Assembly (NCBI GenBank): GCA_020740775.1
Contig: JAHEWK010000004.1
Span: forward strand, 3,596,001 to 3,660,000
Length of the DNA stretch: 64,000 nucleotides
Direction: 5' to 3'
DNA from: Ilyonectria destructans
Taxonomy: Eukaryota > Ascomycota > Sordariomycetes > Hypocreales > Nectriaceae
This document shows, one piece after another, positions 44,335 through 56,056 of the stretch (within the stretch, counting starts at the first letter, position 1; each line of letters begins with the position of its first letter). Position numbers and translations under genes: made by a program. The notes beneath the pieces are model-generated. The model saw nothing but the letters and a program-made list of their open reading frames with translations, was not told the DNA's origin and searched no databases.

Positions 44335-46317
44335 ATGTCCCAGGTCAAGGCCCCGCGCGAGTTCAAGTTCGTAGGCGCTTATAGCCGGAAACGTCGTCGC
44401 AAAAATGGCACCGTGCCCAATGGCGCTCCCAGGAACTGCACTGCTGGTGCTACCACGCCTCAGCCAGCGCCAACACCGGCGAGGGCACAGACTTCGAGTC
44501 CCACGACCGTTCAGGGAAAGGAGAGCAATGGAGAGAAGCCGGCGAACAGTGCGTCGCCTCCATCGACGAAACCGCCAGAAACTCAATCAGGCCTAGTCGA
44601 AACTCCTTTGCTTTGCGACGAAGCAGTCGATTTAATCGAGAGCGAGATGCTTCTGAACCCACCAACCGAGACCATCAGCCAGGACAGCAATATTGACTGG
44701 TCATATTCGAGTTTGATGAACCCATTTCTTGACCCAGGGCCGTCATTCATGGCTCCATTCGATCAGCTCCCCATTTACTTCGGACCCGATGTTCCTCTGA
44801 TGGACTTGAATGGAAACTCGTCTACTGATAACTCGCCTCAGAATAACGTCGCTGGGTCTACCCTGCAAACCGACGGCGACGGCGTAGGAATCGAATCTGC
44901 GACAACCACAGACCCTCCAACGATCGACGAGATCGTCCTACCATCACTCAACTCCCAGGAAGCACCATGCAACATCAGCCTCACGATAACCCAGCTGCTA
45001 ACCCGATGTACGATAAAGTCTTATGTATTGCCTCTACCTTTGTTTTCTGACTGCGTATAGATGATCAGGAGTTCTGTGTTATGCCACTAACCCACGACTT
45101 CGACGCAAATCCGTTTCGCTTCGATGTCGAGACAGGAAGAGGCTCGCAGCTTCTCCTCCACTGTATCCTGGCGCTTTCCTACAAACACATCAATCGAGAT
45201 ACGGGCTCTTGTGCCGACGAGGCTAAATCACATAAGAAGAAGGCGCTTCAGATGCTGAGGGATATGGAGGGCGTATCACAAGCTTCGCCTCTTGAGGCTT
45301 CCTTCTTGGATGCGGTGTTGATTCTGATGACATTGGATGTAAGTCTTGCTTTTACATTATTAGCAAAGGAGATGCTGACTTTGATAAGTGCGCGACATCG
45401 GCCCATGGACCATGGGTCTGGTATCTCAAGAGGGCACACAAGATGATTCAAGCGACCGAATCTCTAAACATCAAGAAGACTCCGCGGATGCAAGCGCGCA
45501 TCGAAATGCTCGTCTGGTATTTACTCTTTGAACCAAGGTTACGCCAGCAAGCTCTAACTTACTCAGGTGGGACGTCACTCTCGCTCTTACACGCCGTCAA
45601 GGCTGCGTTCTCTCCGAATCCACCATCATCAGCCTCTTCAACCATGACGCAGACAACGAGACCTTCTACAGCGTCTCCGGCTGCCCAGAAGCGCTCTTCC
45701 GACAGATGATACGCCTCGGATCGTACGCATGGGAATGTGAACTGGTTGCAAACATGACATGTGTGAAATTCGACATGGGGCCGGTCCTCGAGGTAGAAAG
45801 CAAAATCAGGGAGTGGACTGATCCAGACTACGGCAATCTCCACCACCAATACGTCTCCGACACAGCACCGGGCTGTGACCTGGGCGACGTGGCACACTAC
45901 AAGGAAGATTTGCACCACTGCGCCGAGGCGTGGCGGTACGGCCTGCTCATCTACATCGCGCGCGTCTTCAGGTGGCAGCGCGACCAGCCCGCACCGCCGG
46001 TGCTGGGCTTCCTGGCGCGCAAGACGCTCAACCACGTGTCGTCGTGCAGGTATACCTCAATGTTGCAGAAGCAGCTGCTCCTTCCCGTGTTTCTGGCCGG
46101 GTGCGAGACGTCGGATGAGCACCTGCGCCAGGTGGCAAGGACATACTGCAGTTGGTGGAACGAACGCACTCGCTATGACATGTTTCTTACGGCCAGTGCT
46201 CTGCTAGAGGAGGTATGGTCTAATGATAGCCCGAATGCTTGGTGGGGATCCACCATTGACCAGAAGAGCCGGTCGAATGTCGGGTCGGGGGATGCGAGGC
46301 AGTATTTATTCGGATAG
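44335..46317 (+). CDS. Fungal-specific transcription-factor-domain protein lacking a Zn2Cys6 cluster
   Basis: Exons 44335-45007, 45061-45338, 45389-45516 and 45567-46317 give 609 residues. The N-terminus has a basic patch (YSRKRRRKNG, a likely nuclear signal) and a long Pro/Thr/Ser-rich disordered region. From about residue 225 it matches Fungal_trans_2/ACR-2-like regulators: YDQEFCVMPLTHDFDANPFR, LLLHCILALSYKHIN, GPWVWYLKRAHKMIQ, EMLVWWDVTLAL and LFLAGCETSDE-like segments (LLPVFLAGCETSDEHLR). The family normally begins with a Zn2Cys6 cluster. Here no CxxCxxxxxxC pattern occurs in the exon or in the 400 bases upstream. It may be a co-regulator that binds through partners, or a gene with a lost or distant first exon. 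It lies downstream of the SDR and is probably the local regulator. Confidence 0.85.
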
Positions 46318-48867
46318 GGAATCGGTCGAGGAATTTTCGAGTCGATAGTCTAGTGATATGAGTATTTATGACATCGATTCGGCGTTGGCGTTCGGAGTCG
46401 TAAAAACTCTATCTTTTCGATGAACTTGGGCTTGTTGAGTATCTCCTGTTACTTCGCTGTGGGAAGATGCACCCGTCAAAGCCATCGATCGAGCTGCCAT
46501 GTTCGTAAAGCTCTAGAGCAACAACACGTAAGCTGAATCTTCTCGTTAACCAATGTTATCCGAGTGATCCGGTGTCGCGTCTTTCGTTTTGGGTGGTGGA
46601 AGACAGCATTAGGGGTTCCGCGTGTTTGTCAGGTTTGAAGACGAGAGGCAACGAGCCCTTTCAGAAACACCTTGAAGATCAACGAAGAGGAAAGCGAAGG
46701 AAAATGGAAAGCGAGGGCCTGGAAGGCTGGTTCCCTTAGGTTATCTGTCGCATTGCCAGCTACGGCAAAAGTGGAATGAGCACTCCGCTAATGCGTAGTG
46801 CAACAATGGCCTATAGTAGATGTGACATTATCCTTTATTGGATCTTTTCTTCCGTTTCTAGAAATGCTTCGTTCTTGGCAAACTACCCAAAAGGGCAAAT
46901 GGGGACTCGCCACGTGTCTAAGGCCTCATCCAGGGTTAAAATTGACAAGTGCAGGTCGAGATCACCTAATGCCGGCAGTGTTCTAGACCGCCGCATCGCC
47001 AATATTGGGAAAATTCCGCCGTACATGCCGTTGTAGACAGCGAAGGACGTATCAGTCAATCAATGGATCCAGGTCCAATCTTTGGCAACAGCGCATGAAC
47101 GTTGACCGAGAGAGCACTACGTGCTAGGGAGCAGTAAAACACCAGATCGACCGGACGAAGCCTGACGGGGTTAGAATTGCAACAAGCTCCTTCAGCTGGC
47201 TGGCCTACTGCTCCTCCGGCACAGCCCAGAGGAACGTCCGTCAAGGGTCCCAGTGCACCCTTGGTCAGTTGACAGATTGCGCTTCGTCAAGTCTGACTTG
47301 AGCGCACTGAGCAACCATAACTGCCACAACAGGGAATATTATTGCTAGCGCCTCAAAGAAGGGCAATCGTATCGACCGCGGGGTGAACAAGGCATACAGT
47401 CATCCGGCTTCTATTGCTTCCAGGTTGTTGAGACAGTTGCAGGCTATGATGGCAGTTTGAGCCGACTGCGTTACCAAACTAGTTTCCGAGGCTGGGGGGA
47501 GGAGAGCAAATGGCTAACTTGCTGGAGTTCGTATCAGAAACGCTTAGCATTATTCCCATCATGCATGTCAACAGTCCATAACAGGCTAGAGCTCGTCGGC
47601 CTTCCTGTCGACGCGACCTCGGACGACATTTGCCCACTATTGCCGACTAACTTCGAGCCCTGGCCTCCCCGCTCCGTGTCAGAGCCATGCCCTGAGAGGC
47701 CTTAAAGCTGCCTTCAGGCCCCTTGAGCGATGGTACGAATGTGAGGCAATGACCCCTGACCTAAGGACGTTCCTAGCTTTTGTCTTAAAGTAGAAACAAG
47801 ATACGTGTAGGCCAGATTTGACTGAATCATCTCCCTGTAGGCTCATCGTCCAGTAATTTCTCTTCTACTTTGTCAATCGAGCCGATCAAGTATCTTGTAC
47901 CCTCTACACAATAAATTATATAGACAAATTCTGTGAGACGTCACAGGCCCTGCAGGAGATGATGAGTCTCCTTCAAATTGAGGTACAACAGAGCTCTGGC
48001 CTTCTCAAGATGTACCGATATACCTCCTTCGGTCGTTATTTTATGTATCGAGATCAGGAAACTCAAGATTAAATAGGCCTAAACAGTTCCGGAACAAGTC
48101 CGGAAAAGAGATTCTGGTCATCGCGATGTATATGAGGAATACGAGATAGCTTGCGGACTAAAATATCCATTTTGGTATCGGCTCTACAGGACGCCAGGTG
48201 CACACAAGTTCCCTCTTTAGGGCTATTGACCGTTTCGGCTTCGATGCTGGTTGCAATAGACTTGCTTTAAAGTTCAAGTTGATAAGTGCCATTAATTGAT
48301 GGTCTTGCTAGTCCAGGACGACTCACCAGTCGTCGTTGCACCACCAAACACGGTTGGAATTCCAGCGCCCCACACGCATCTTTCGTGACTGCAGGGCACA
48401 TTATTGCTCCAACAGAACAAGATATTACAAGATACCAGTAACACGGTAGAATGGATGTGGAGCGGTTATCGCGTATTCCTAAATCGGGCGCGTGTGAAAC
48501 GGCGCGGTACCCGTTCATAGTCTTGCACACTCTAGGGTTGTTTGTCGAAGACTGCCGGTGACTTTTTATGAAGCTACGGCTTGGGTCACAGTCACATGCT
48601 ACCGTCCCAAAGGTCAACCAAGTTCCAAGTTGCGTCAGCCAATTAATGCCCTTGCTGACCGTTGTTGAATAGCATCAGGTTTGTTTTCGACGATTTGTAT
48701 TTGATTTTCAGCAGCACAATAACACTACGTGTATCTAACACTGGGCCTCGGGCTCGTTTCAACTGTACCATAGCTTGTAATATTTTTGTGAGAGCATATG
48801 AGGCGATAGTGTAGGATAGCATGTGACAATCCACCTCGCGCTCTGGTACCCTAGGGTATGTTACGTT

Positions 48868-48917
48868 CGATGTTGAACCCATTGGGGCCAAGATGTAACC
48901 CATAAGTAAGGGTAGCA
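48868..48917 (+). repeat. Dispersed repeat fragment, copy 2
   Basis: The segment ATTGGGGCCAAGATGTAACC-CATAAGTAAGGGTAGCA corresponds to 11204-11248, with a 4-nt insertion in the middle. It may be a retroelement LTR fragment. No neighbouring polyprotein was found. Confidence 0.45.
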
Positions 48918-49265
48918 AGCCCTGGAGCGGACTGAGAAGTGGGGGAGACCAGCGGACCCGGGAATACGGCCACTGTATTTCTAGGGGACTGTACTGCTAG
49001 CTACTGCTGAATACCACCTCTGCATCTCACTGTATATGACCCCTTTGTTAACGACCTTCCAAATTCGATATGTCTCACGCTCTCAAAGCCAGCTTGTTTT
49101 CGCGCTATCCTGTGCAAGCCTCAACATGCGCCTGGGAAGAGGCGTTCTTGCAACATCACCTACTTCCATCCGTTCCCGAAGTCGTAGCATCGCTAGCTCC
49201 TTCTAAACACAGCATCTCTCCTTAGCGATAGAAAGGATTAGGGAAATATAACGGACTGAATACCG

Positions 49266-49273
49266 TGACGTCA
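49266..49273. promoter_or_regulatory. CRE palindrome TGACGTCA
   Basis: A perfect 8-bp ATF/CREB site, 280 nt upstream of the transaminase ATG. It would fit control by an Atf1-type bZIP factor under stress or nutrient change. It is a single short motif, so chance is possible. Confidence 0.35.
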
Positions 49274-49545
49274 TAACACCACTTCGGTGGCGGAGTCACT
49301 TATTGCCTAAATAGGCATTACCATATTCGGGTCAACATCTCACACCTATGCTTTACCTGCTGGTCCATAACCTCCACGACGAGCTTGGAGACGATCTTGA
49401 TCAAAGGCGGGAGAGGGTCTACTTAAGCAAGGCACAACATCGTGATCAAGCTTTAAAAAAATCATAAGCTCCAAATCACATCATCACCACCCGTCTTCTT
49501 TCCTCAGTCCGCCAAATACATCCATCACCACATACAACCAACAAA

Positions 49546-50508
49546 ATGGCCACCATGGACAAGATCTTCGCCGGCTATGCCGAGCGACAGGCTATCCTCG
49601 AGAAGAGTAACAACCCTCTTGCGAAGGGTGTCGCCTGGGTCGAGGGCGAGCTCGTGCCTCTACACCAAGCTCGCATTCCTCTGCTCGACCAGGGCTTTAT
49701 GCACTCCGACCTAACTTACGATGTGCCCTCCGTCTGGGAGGGCCGCTACTTCCGCGTCGACTGCCATCTCGACCGTCTCGAGGCCAGCTGCAAGAAGATG
49801 CGCCTCAGGCTACCCATTCCCCGCGAGGAGGTCAAGAAGATCCTCTGCGACATGGTCGCCAAGAGTGGCATCAAGGATGCCTTTGTCGAGCTGATCGTCA
49901 CCCGTGGTCTTACCGGCGTCCGCGGCGCTCGACCTGAGGAGCTCCTCAACAACAACCTCTACATGTTTATTCAGCCTTATGTCTGGGTCATGGACCCCGA
50001 CGTCCAATACAAGGGTGGCCATGCCATCGTCGCCCGGACTGTGCGTCGCGTCCCTCCCGGCGCCATCGATCCCACTATCAAGAACCTTCAGTGGGGTGAC
50101 CTGGTCCGCGGCCTCTTCGAGGCTTCCGACCGTGGAGCCACCTACCCTTTCCTGACGGACGGAGACTCCAACCTTACCGAGGGCTCGGGCTTCAACGTTG
50201 TCATTATTAAGGACGGCGTCCTCTACACCCCCGACCGTGGCGTGCTGCAGGGCATCACGCGAAAGAGCGTCATTGATGCTGCCCACGCTGCTGGTTACGA
50301 GATCCGCGTTGAGCACGTTCCCATTGCGGCTGTTTACGACGCCGACGAGATCTTGATGTGCACGACTGCTGGCGGCATCATGCCCATTACCGTTCTCGAC
50401 GGCCAGCCCGTGAAGGATGGAAAGGTCGGCCCCATTACAAAGGCTATTTGGGATGGTTACTGGGGCATGCATTACGACGACAAGTACAGCTTCGCGATCA
50501 ACTATTAG
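49546..50508 (+). CDS. (R)-selective-type amine transaminase, PLP fold type IV
   Basis: An intron-less gene of 320 residues. It is very close, from memory, to Aspergillus terreus/fumigatus (R)-amine transaminases. MDKIFAGY and DARIPLLD-like [20 protein letters not shown] carry the small-pocket residues His53, Tyr58 and Val60. Phe113-Val114-Glu115 in [17 protein letters not shown] is the (R)-ATA fingerprint rather than the BCAT or D-amino-acid one. The PLP lysine is Lys179 in [11 protein letters not shown], and [21 protein letters not shown] and [10 protein letters not shown] complete the cofactor site. The enzyme transfers an amino group between chiral (R)-amines or D-alanine and pyruvate or other oxo-acids. 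It is cytosolic, with no targeting signal. A D-amino-acid oxidase gene follows in the same orientation. Confidence 0.93.
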   Translation: MATMDKIFAGYAERQAILEKSNNPLAKGVAWVEGELVPLHQARIPLLDQGFMHSDLTYDVPSVWEGRYFRVDCHLDRLEASCKKMRLRLPIPREEVKKILCDMVAKSGIKDAFVELIVTRGLTGVRGARPEELLNNNLYMFIQPYVWVMDPDVQYKGGHAIVARTVRRVPPGAIDPTIKNLQWGDLVRGLFEASDRGATYPFLTDGDSNLTEGSGFNVVIIKDGVLYTPDRGVLQGITRKSVIDAAHAAGYEIRVEHVPIAAVYDADEILMCTTAGGIMPITVLDGQPVKDGKVGPITKAIWDGYWGMHYDDKYSFAINY

Positions 50509-51595
50509 TAAGGCTAAAGTACATGATTTATTTAAAGTAAAAATATAGAATGAAAATCGTTTAAAGCTCAAATAATCTCTCGGATCTTGTTTAGTCCCGC
50601 TCTTCTGCTCAAATATAACAACCTGACTGTTTATCATAATCAGTTTCATTTCGCTTCAGCATCAACCTTTGTAGCTTGATCCTACCAATGAAGTTAGTCG
50701 TCAGAGGTTTGGTAATATAAAAAAAAAAAGGATTAAAGCAAGCTACAGTAATTACACAGCTACACAAAGCTTTCCCCTCAGGCTCGTAACTAGCAACGAA
50801 TATCAACAGCGCCGCGTCGATAAGCATCGCGCATTTTGTTTCCGCTAACCAGCCATTAGAATTTTCTATACACCCGTGCAGGTTTCCACGTATAGACAAC
50901 AATCAACCGGACATTCTCAACACCCTAACGAGATTTCCTTTCGTTAGCTAGAGAAGAAAGCGACGTTTCAATGCGGGTGAGTGTCGGCCGTCTTCTGCTA
51001 AGACGGTATTGGGTCCGGGCTTCCTAAGGAGCTTTCGATAAAACAACCTAGAAAACGGATCACGGGATTTAGCAAAGCCGGACAGCGGCGACCTCCTCGG
51101 CTGCGAATTTGGAACATTCGAGATTGAGTTTCATTGGAGCCGGGTTGTCCCAGAATAGGAAGTACCCCATGGTTTGCGAAATCGTGGGGTAGATTGCCAT
51201 ATCCCAATCTGGGTTAATGCCCGTATGGATCCTCTGGGTCACAAAATACCACGAGAAGAGCTCACTCACCTCCACCGGTTATAGGCAGTGGCCGCTAGCC
51301 AGGATGAGTACCGGCTACCCCGTTTTATAAGTGCCAATTGGGTAATTGCTGCATCGGGAACTAAGGCTTCCTGGCTGTTGCCGTATGCGAACAGGCGAAC
51401 ACGAGCGGAGCATGCCGACCAAGGTGGTGGATCCGAGAACCGTTCGAGACCATACTGCGCCGACGGCTAATAACTGCCGTTACAAAGCTCCTGTCGTGAC
51501 TTCACGTTTGAGAAACTTTGACATGATCTTTAGTTTTGCGTGTAATTGGGTCTAATATTCACTGTTGGAAAAAAGCGATTGTGAACTATTCAAAT
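50509..51595. other. Intergenic region with possible minus-strand fragment
   Basis: A run of A residues lies near 50720. On the minus strand at 51069-51275 a 68-codon frame (ELFSWYFVTQRIHTGINPDW and onward) looks protein-like, but I do not recognise it and it is too short to call as a gene. Confidence 0.35.
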
Positions 51596-52884
51596 ATGTC
51601 TTCTCAGAGCGCTCAGGACAGTATCGTCATCGTCGGGTGAGTTCGAGACAAAAGAAACAATGGTGACTCGGTGATTGGTGTTGACTTGCGACTAGTGCAG
51701 GAATCATTGGCCTTGGTGTAGCACTTGTACTCTCCGAAAGAGGCTACGGGCGATCCATTACAGTTGTCGCTGAGCATCTACCTGGAGACACAGCACTGTC
51801 TTATACATCCCCATGGTTAGTCAAAGCTCTTGGCGAGTAGGAAGACTTCAGCAACTCATTCCATCTGCAGGGCGGGATGTAATTTCTCGGCCATCTCAGG
51901 CACTGATGCCAACGCTCTGAAATGGGATCGGGCGGGATACTCTCATCTGAGCAAGCTTGCCTCCGAAAAGCCAGAGTACACGTTTGTGCAGAGGACACCG
52001 TCGACTGAGTTTTGGGATGACAACGTTCCTCGTGACAAGATCAAGGCCATGTCAGAGTATCTGGAAGATGTAAGACTGAGTCTGAACCCTTCTGTGTGCG
52101 AGAACTCGACTAATCAGACACAGTTCCGAGCCCTTCCGGCTGAGCAGTTGCCAGAGGGCGTCAAGTTTGGTGCGTCTTTCACAACTCTGACCGTCAACGC
52201 GCCTAAGCATCTCCTCTACCTGTACAACAGGCTAAAGCAGGACTACGGCGTCCGCTTCATTAGACAGAAGCTTCCCGACCTCAGTGCGGCATTTTCAAGC
52301 CAGTCAACACAGGTCGTTTTCAACTGCATTGGAAACGCGGCCAAGACCTTCCCTGGAGTTGAGGACCCTAAATGCTACCCAACCCGCGGACAGGTTCTCC
52401 TGACGCTCGCGCCCGACGTGCAGACAAACATGATGAGGCACGGACGGGATTATGAGACTTATATCATTCCCCGGCCATTCTCGAAGGGCCATGTCATTCT
52501 CGGCGGCTACATGCAGAAAGGAAACGGGTAAGTCACCTTTAGCTCTGGATTGGACCACTCACTGACCAGCTTACCAGCGACGGTGCCACCTACTCTTACG
52601 AAACGCAGTCTATCCTGGACCGCACTTCAGAGCTGAGTCAAGAGGTCAAGGACAGCACTCCAGAGGTCCTCGCGGCATTCTCCGGCCTGCGTCCCTCACG
52701 TGAAGGCGGCACGCGAGTTGAAAGGCAGGACCTGTCCATTGCTGGCCAGACGCGAACTGTCGTCCACAACTACGGAGCCGGAGGAACTGGCTTCCAAGCC
52801 GGCTACGGAATGGCATTGGATGCTATCAATATTGCGGAGGACTTGCTTTCCAATGTTCAGAGAGGACTCCGCTTAAAGCTTTGA
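51596..52884 (+). CDS. D-amino-acid oxidase
   Basis: Exons 51596-51636, 51696-51815, 51871-52527 and 52578-52884 give 374 residues. Intron 1 interrupts the FAD motif IVGAGIIGLGVAL. RSITVVAEHLPGDTALSYTSPWAG is the DAAO second motif. VVFNCIGNAAKTFPG, YPTRGQVLLTLAP, YIIPRPFSKGHVILGGYMQ and the C-terminal HNYGAGGTGFQAGYG are diagnostic (Tyr/Arg of the substrate site lie in TYIIPR and FSGLRPSR). The enzyme oxidises D-amino acids to imino acids with hydrogen peroxide. DAAOs are normally peroxisomal through a C-terminal SKL-like PTS1. Here the end is RLKL, a non-canonical variant, so import may be weak. It lies directly downstream of the amine transaminase. Confidence 0.95.
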
Positions 52885-54163
52885 GACTGGTTCTGGGCGG
52901 GATACTGAGGCAGTGAGTATTAAAATTTCAGAGAAAGTCTGTAATGGCTTGTTGAATCTGGAGCAGTCTAAAGCGGAAATTTATTTGCTATGCAGTCATT
53001 TGTCAAAAGCTGTGTATTTGGAAATGGTCTGGTAGAACTCCAGACAGCCTCCCATCTCAATAATGAAAGACGCTTTGACTAGTTTAAGGACTGTAAGGCG
53101 GGAGTGAGTCTTGGCTCAACTTTGTAGTTGCCGAATCTTCTCCTGAATCGCGATACCGTGGCGGAGCTGAAAGCCTTGGAGACAATGCATCCGCATCACC
53201 ATCAGCGACAGTGGGGTCTGCCTCCACGAACCTGCCCCGTGCATCAACCGGTCGCTCGGGAGGGATGAACAAAGTAATCGGTACTGAACCATAGTGCTGG
53301 TGAAGCGTCAGTCACGGGACCATGCTGTGTTGACGGAACTGTCTGGATCCATGATGATGCGTTCGGTGTCATACTCAGGGGGGCATTTCCTGAGCACTGA
53401 CTAGGGAGGCAAATCCTGTCTTGAGTGGTAGGTTTCGCCGTCCGTCTCTAACACATCCAGTTGCCACAGTTCGGCATCTCGCTCACCCTCAAACTCCGAG
53501 GCAGCGCGAGAGTCTCGCTTCTCCAGCCTGTGTATTTCATACAGAACACACTCAATACCCCCTATTCTCACACCCTTGCTCGAGTTTTAGAGAGCGATTT
53601 AGACTGGAATGAAGGTGTTTAGAGCTATGGCTTGATGTACAACGAAGAATTGATACTCCACGTTGTTGGAGCACGTACCCCCGACCGTACACGCATCGAT
53701 GAGACTCATGATACTAGGGAAGTGTGTGCACTATCCCGCAAGCAGTAGTAACGCATGTTGCCCATTGCAATTAGCGCCATACCTAAAAGGACGGCAGTCT
53801 CAGAATCATATAGCTCAACACCGGATTGTTTGTCTGGCCGTGTCCCAATGCTGGGACATCATGTCGAGCTGGTGGAAGCTAGTAGAAAGTTGATCCCCCT
53901 GGGGTTTCTACACTCCAAGGCTTACTTCTACTTGGGGAATAGGCGAAAGCGCCTCCTTTAGTCTGTCACACCTAGCCTTTCAGAGTTTCTACCCCGCATG
54001 TGGCCAAGAGTGTCTGGATAGACGGAAGCCCCGTGATCTCTCCCCAACACAAGCGCGACTCTTCTCCTCAGGCATTAATATTTACTAGATAACCCGTCGT
54101 AATTTCTCCATGTAAACAAGACTCCGTTCTGCGCACTCGCAACAATCGACAACAACCAGCATT
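52885..54163. other. Intergenic, no gene recognised
   Basis: Short frames at 53084-53272, 53421-53612 and 53663-53961 have no motifs. The last 150 bases are the promoter and leader of the permease. Confidence 0.45.
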
Positions 54164-56056
54164 ATGGAAAAGAAATCATCTGAGGATCTCGGTGCCAGGG
54201 ACATCGACCGGGCTCCCTCGGTCGGGAAGGGATCCCTTGTCGATCTTGACGAAAGACGCCTCCGTGCCCAGGGTCACAAATCAGAACTCGAACGATCCTT
54301 CTCCTGGCTGGGTGCCATTTCCCTGGCATACAGGTTTGCTTCTCCACCATTATACGCAGGGATCCGACTGACATGGGCTTGATGGCAGTATTTCAAACTC
54401 GTGGCTTACATACGCGTCCACCTTTGGTCTCGTACTCATCTACGGAGGCGGCGTGACCGCCTTGTTTGCCGTCCTTATCGCTGCTGTTGTTCAGTGGATC
54501 GTTTTCCTCGGCTTGGGCGAGTTATGCTCCGCGTTCCCATCATCCGGTGGCCAGTACCACTTCGTTTATATCCTCGCTCCGGTCAAGACCCGAAACTTCG
54601 CCGCCTACGTAACGGGTTGCATCACCATCATTGCCTGGTGGATCGGTACCTGTTCTGGTATCATATACACAGCTATATCAGCATTTGGCTGTGCTGTCGC
54701 CTGGTTTCCAGACTTTGCACAGGAACGGTATCAGGTCTATCTGTGCTATATCGGAGTCATCATGCTGTCGCGTAAGTGCTGGATATCGGGGAGTTTCACA
54801 AGCTAATGATTGTCAACAATAGTCATTCCAATCTACACGATCAAGCAAAGATACATTGACTATATGACCAAATCCGCCACGGGCTTCTCGCTGATTGGTA
54901 TGGTCCTCACCATTGCAGTATGTTTGGGAATGGCCGATGGCGACTACGCCCCTGGATCAATCATGCTCGAGAACCGCGGCATCAGTGGCTGGAACGCGGG
55001 AACAGGCTGGCTTCTGTCTATTGCTGCTTCCCTGTACTGCTACTCTGCAAATGGCGCCGTTGTCCATATTGCTGAAGAGCTGCCCAACCCTGGCCGCAAG
55101 CTTCCCCAGGTCCTGTAAGTTAACCAACTCGCCGATTGTACGCAAGGTTCTGACCATCCCTCCAGGAACATGACTATGGCTATGGGTGTTATCATTGTTA
55201 TCCCATGGACTGTTGCTATACTCTTTTGCATCAAGGATATGGAAGCCGTCCAGAGTTCCTTTCTTCCCAGCTTCGAGGTCTTCTACCAAGCCACTGGAAG
55301 CAGGTCAGCTGCAACCGCTCTGCAAGCATACCTAACCTTTCTGTACTATAGTGAGTTTTTGACGCCAGGCCCTGGCGCATGCTTGCTAACTGCCCTTTCA
55401 GCATGCATTCCTAGTCAGTGGGTGACTTGCAGCCGTATCACCTGGGCCTTTGCTCGTGACGTGAGTGAAAATTAGCAACTTTGAGACTTAGGAACCGCTA
55501 ACCAATCCACAGCAAGGTCTTCCCTTTGCGACCTACTGGCAGCACATCGACCCCGAGCGTGGCATCCCCTGGAGAACAACTGTCCTCTCTGCCGTGTTCT
55601 GCACCATCTACGGTTTAATCTACGTTGCAAGCACGGCAGCCTTCAACTCGATCATCAACGCAATGTGCCTCACCCTGAACCTCTCATACATTATTCCCCA
55701 GGCAATCTTGCTTACACAAGGCCGCGACAAGCTGCCGAGACATACATACAATCTCGGCAGATGGGGTTACGCTGTCAACGCCTTCTCGGTTGTATTCTTG
55801 ATTATCATCGGCGTTGTGTTCTGTCTACCTCAGACAAACCCAACATCCATCAACACAATGAACTAGTGGGTATTTTCATAAATATTCTTGACACACATTG
55901 TCGTTTGGCCCATTCGCTAACTGGTGCCGTAGCAACGCTCCCGTCGTCGTTGGTTTATTCCTACTCATCTGCCTGCTCTACATTGAACGCCGCCATAAGT
56001 TCAATGGCCCCAAGATCGATTGGGACCTGCTCAACGAAGTGAATACAGCTTCATAA
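54164..56056 (+). CDS. APC-family amino-acid/GABA/choline permease
   Basis: Seven exons: 54164-54333, 54389-54771, 54823-55114, 55166-55350, 55402-55460, 55513-55865 and 55933-56056. They give 521 residues with about 12 helices. Family features are SFSWLGAISLAYSISNSW in helix 1, LCSAFPSSGGQYHFVY with the SAxPxxGGQY signature, a segment AYVTGCITIIAWW, the helix-6 stretch GAVVHIAEELPNPGRKLPQVL and RITWAFARDQGLPF. These are typical of fungal UGA4/HNM1-like transporters. It is a plasma-membrane proton symporter for GABA, choline, D- or L-amino acids or amines. It shares orientation with the D-amino-acid oxidase and transaminase upstream, so a D-amino acid or amine is a reasonable guess for the substrate. 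Confidence 0.93.

Larger units (their letters stand above)
46318..49545. other. Long gene-free region with repeat fragment
   Basis: 3.2 kb with only short frames lacking motifs (for example 47457-47705, 48267-48617 and 48643-48918). It contains the second copy of the dispersed repeat and, near the end, the promoter of the transaminase gene. Confidence 0.5.

Noticed and set aside
49810..50649. 279-codon minus-strand frame over the transaminase gene
   Set aside because: Antisense shadow of a strongly conserved coding sequence.
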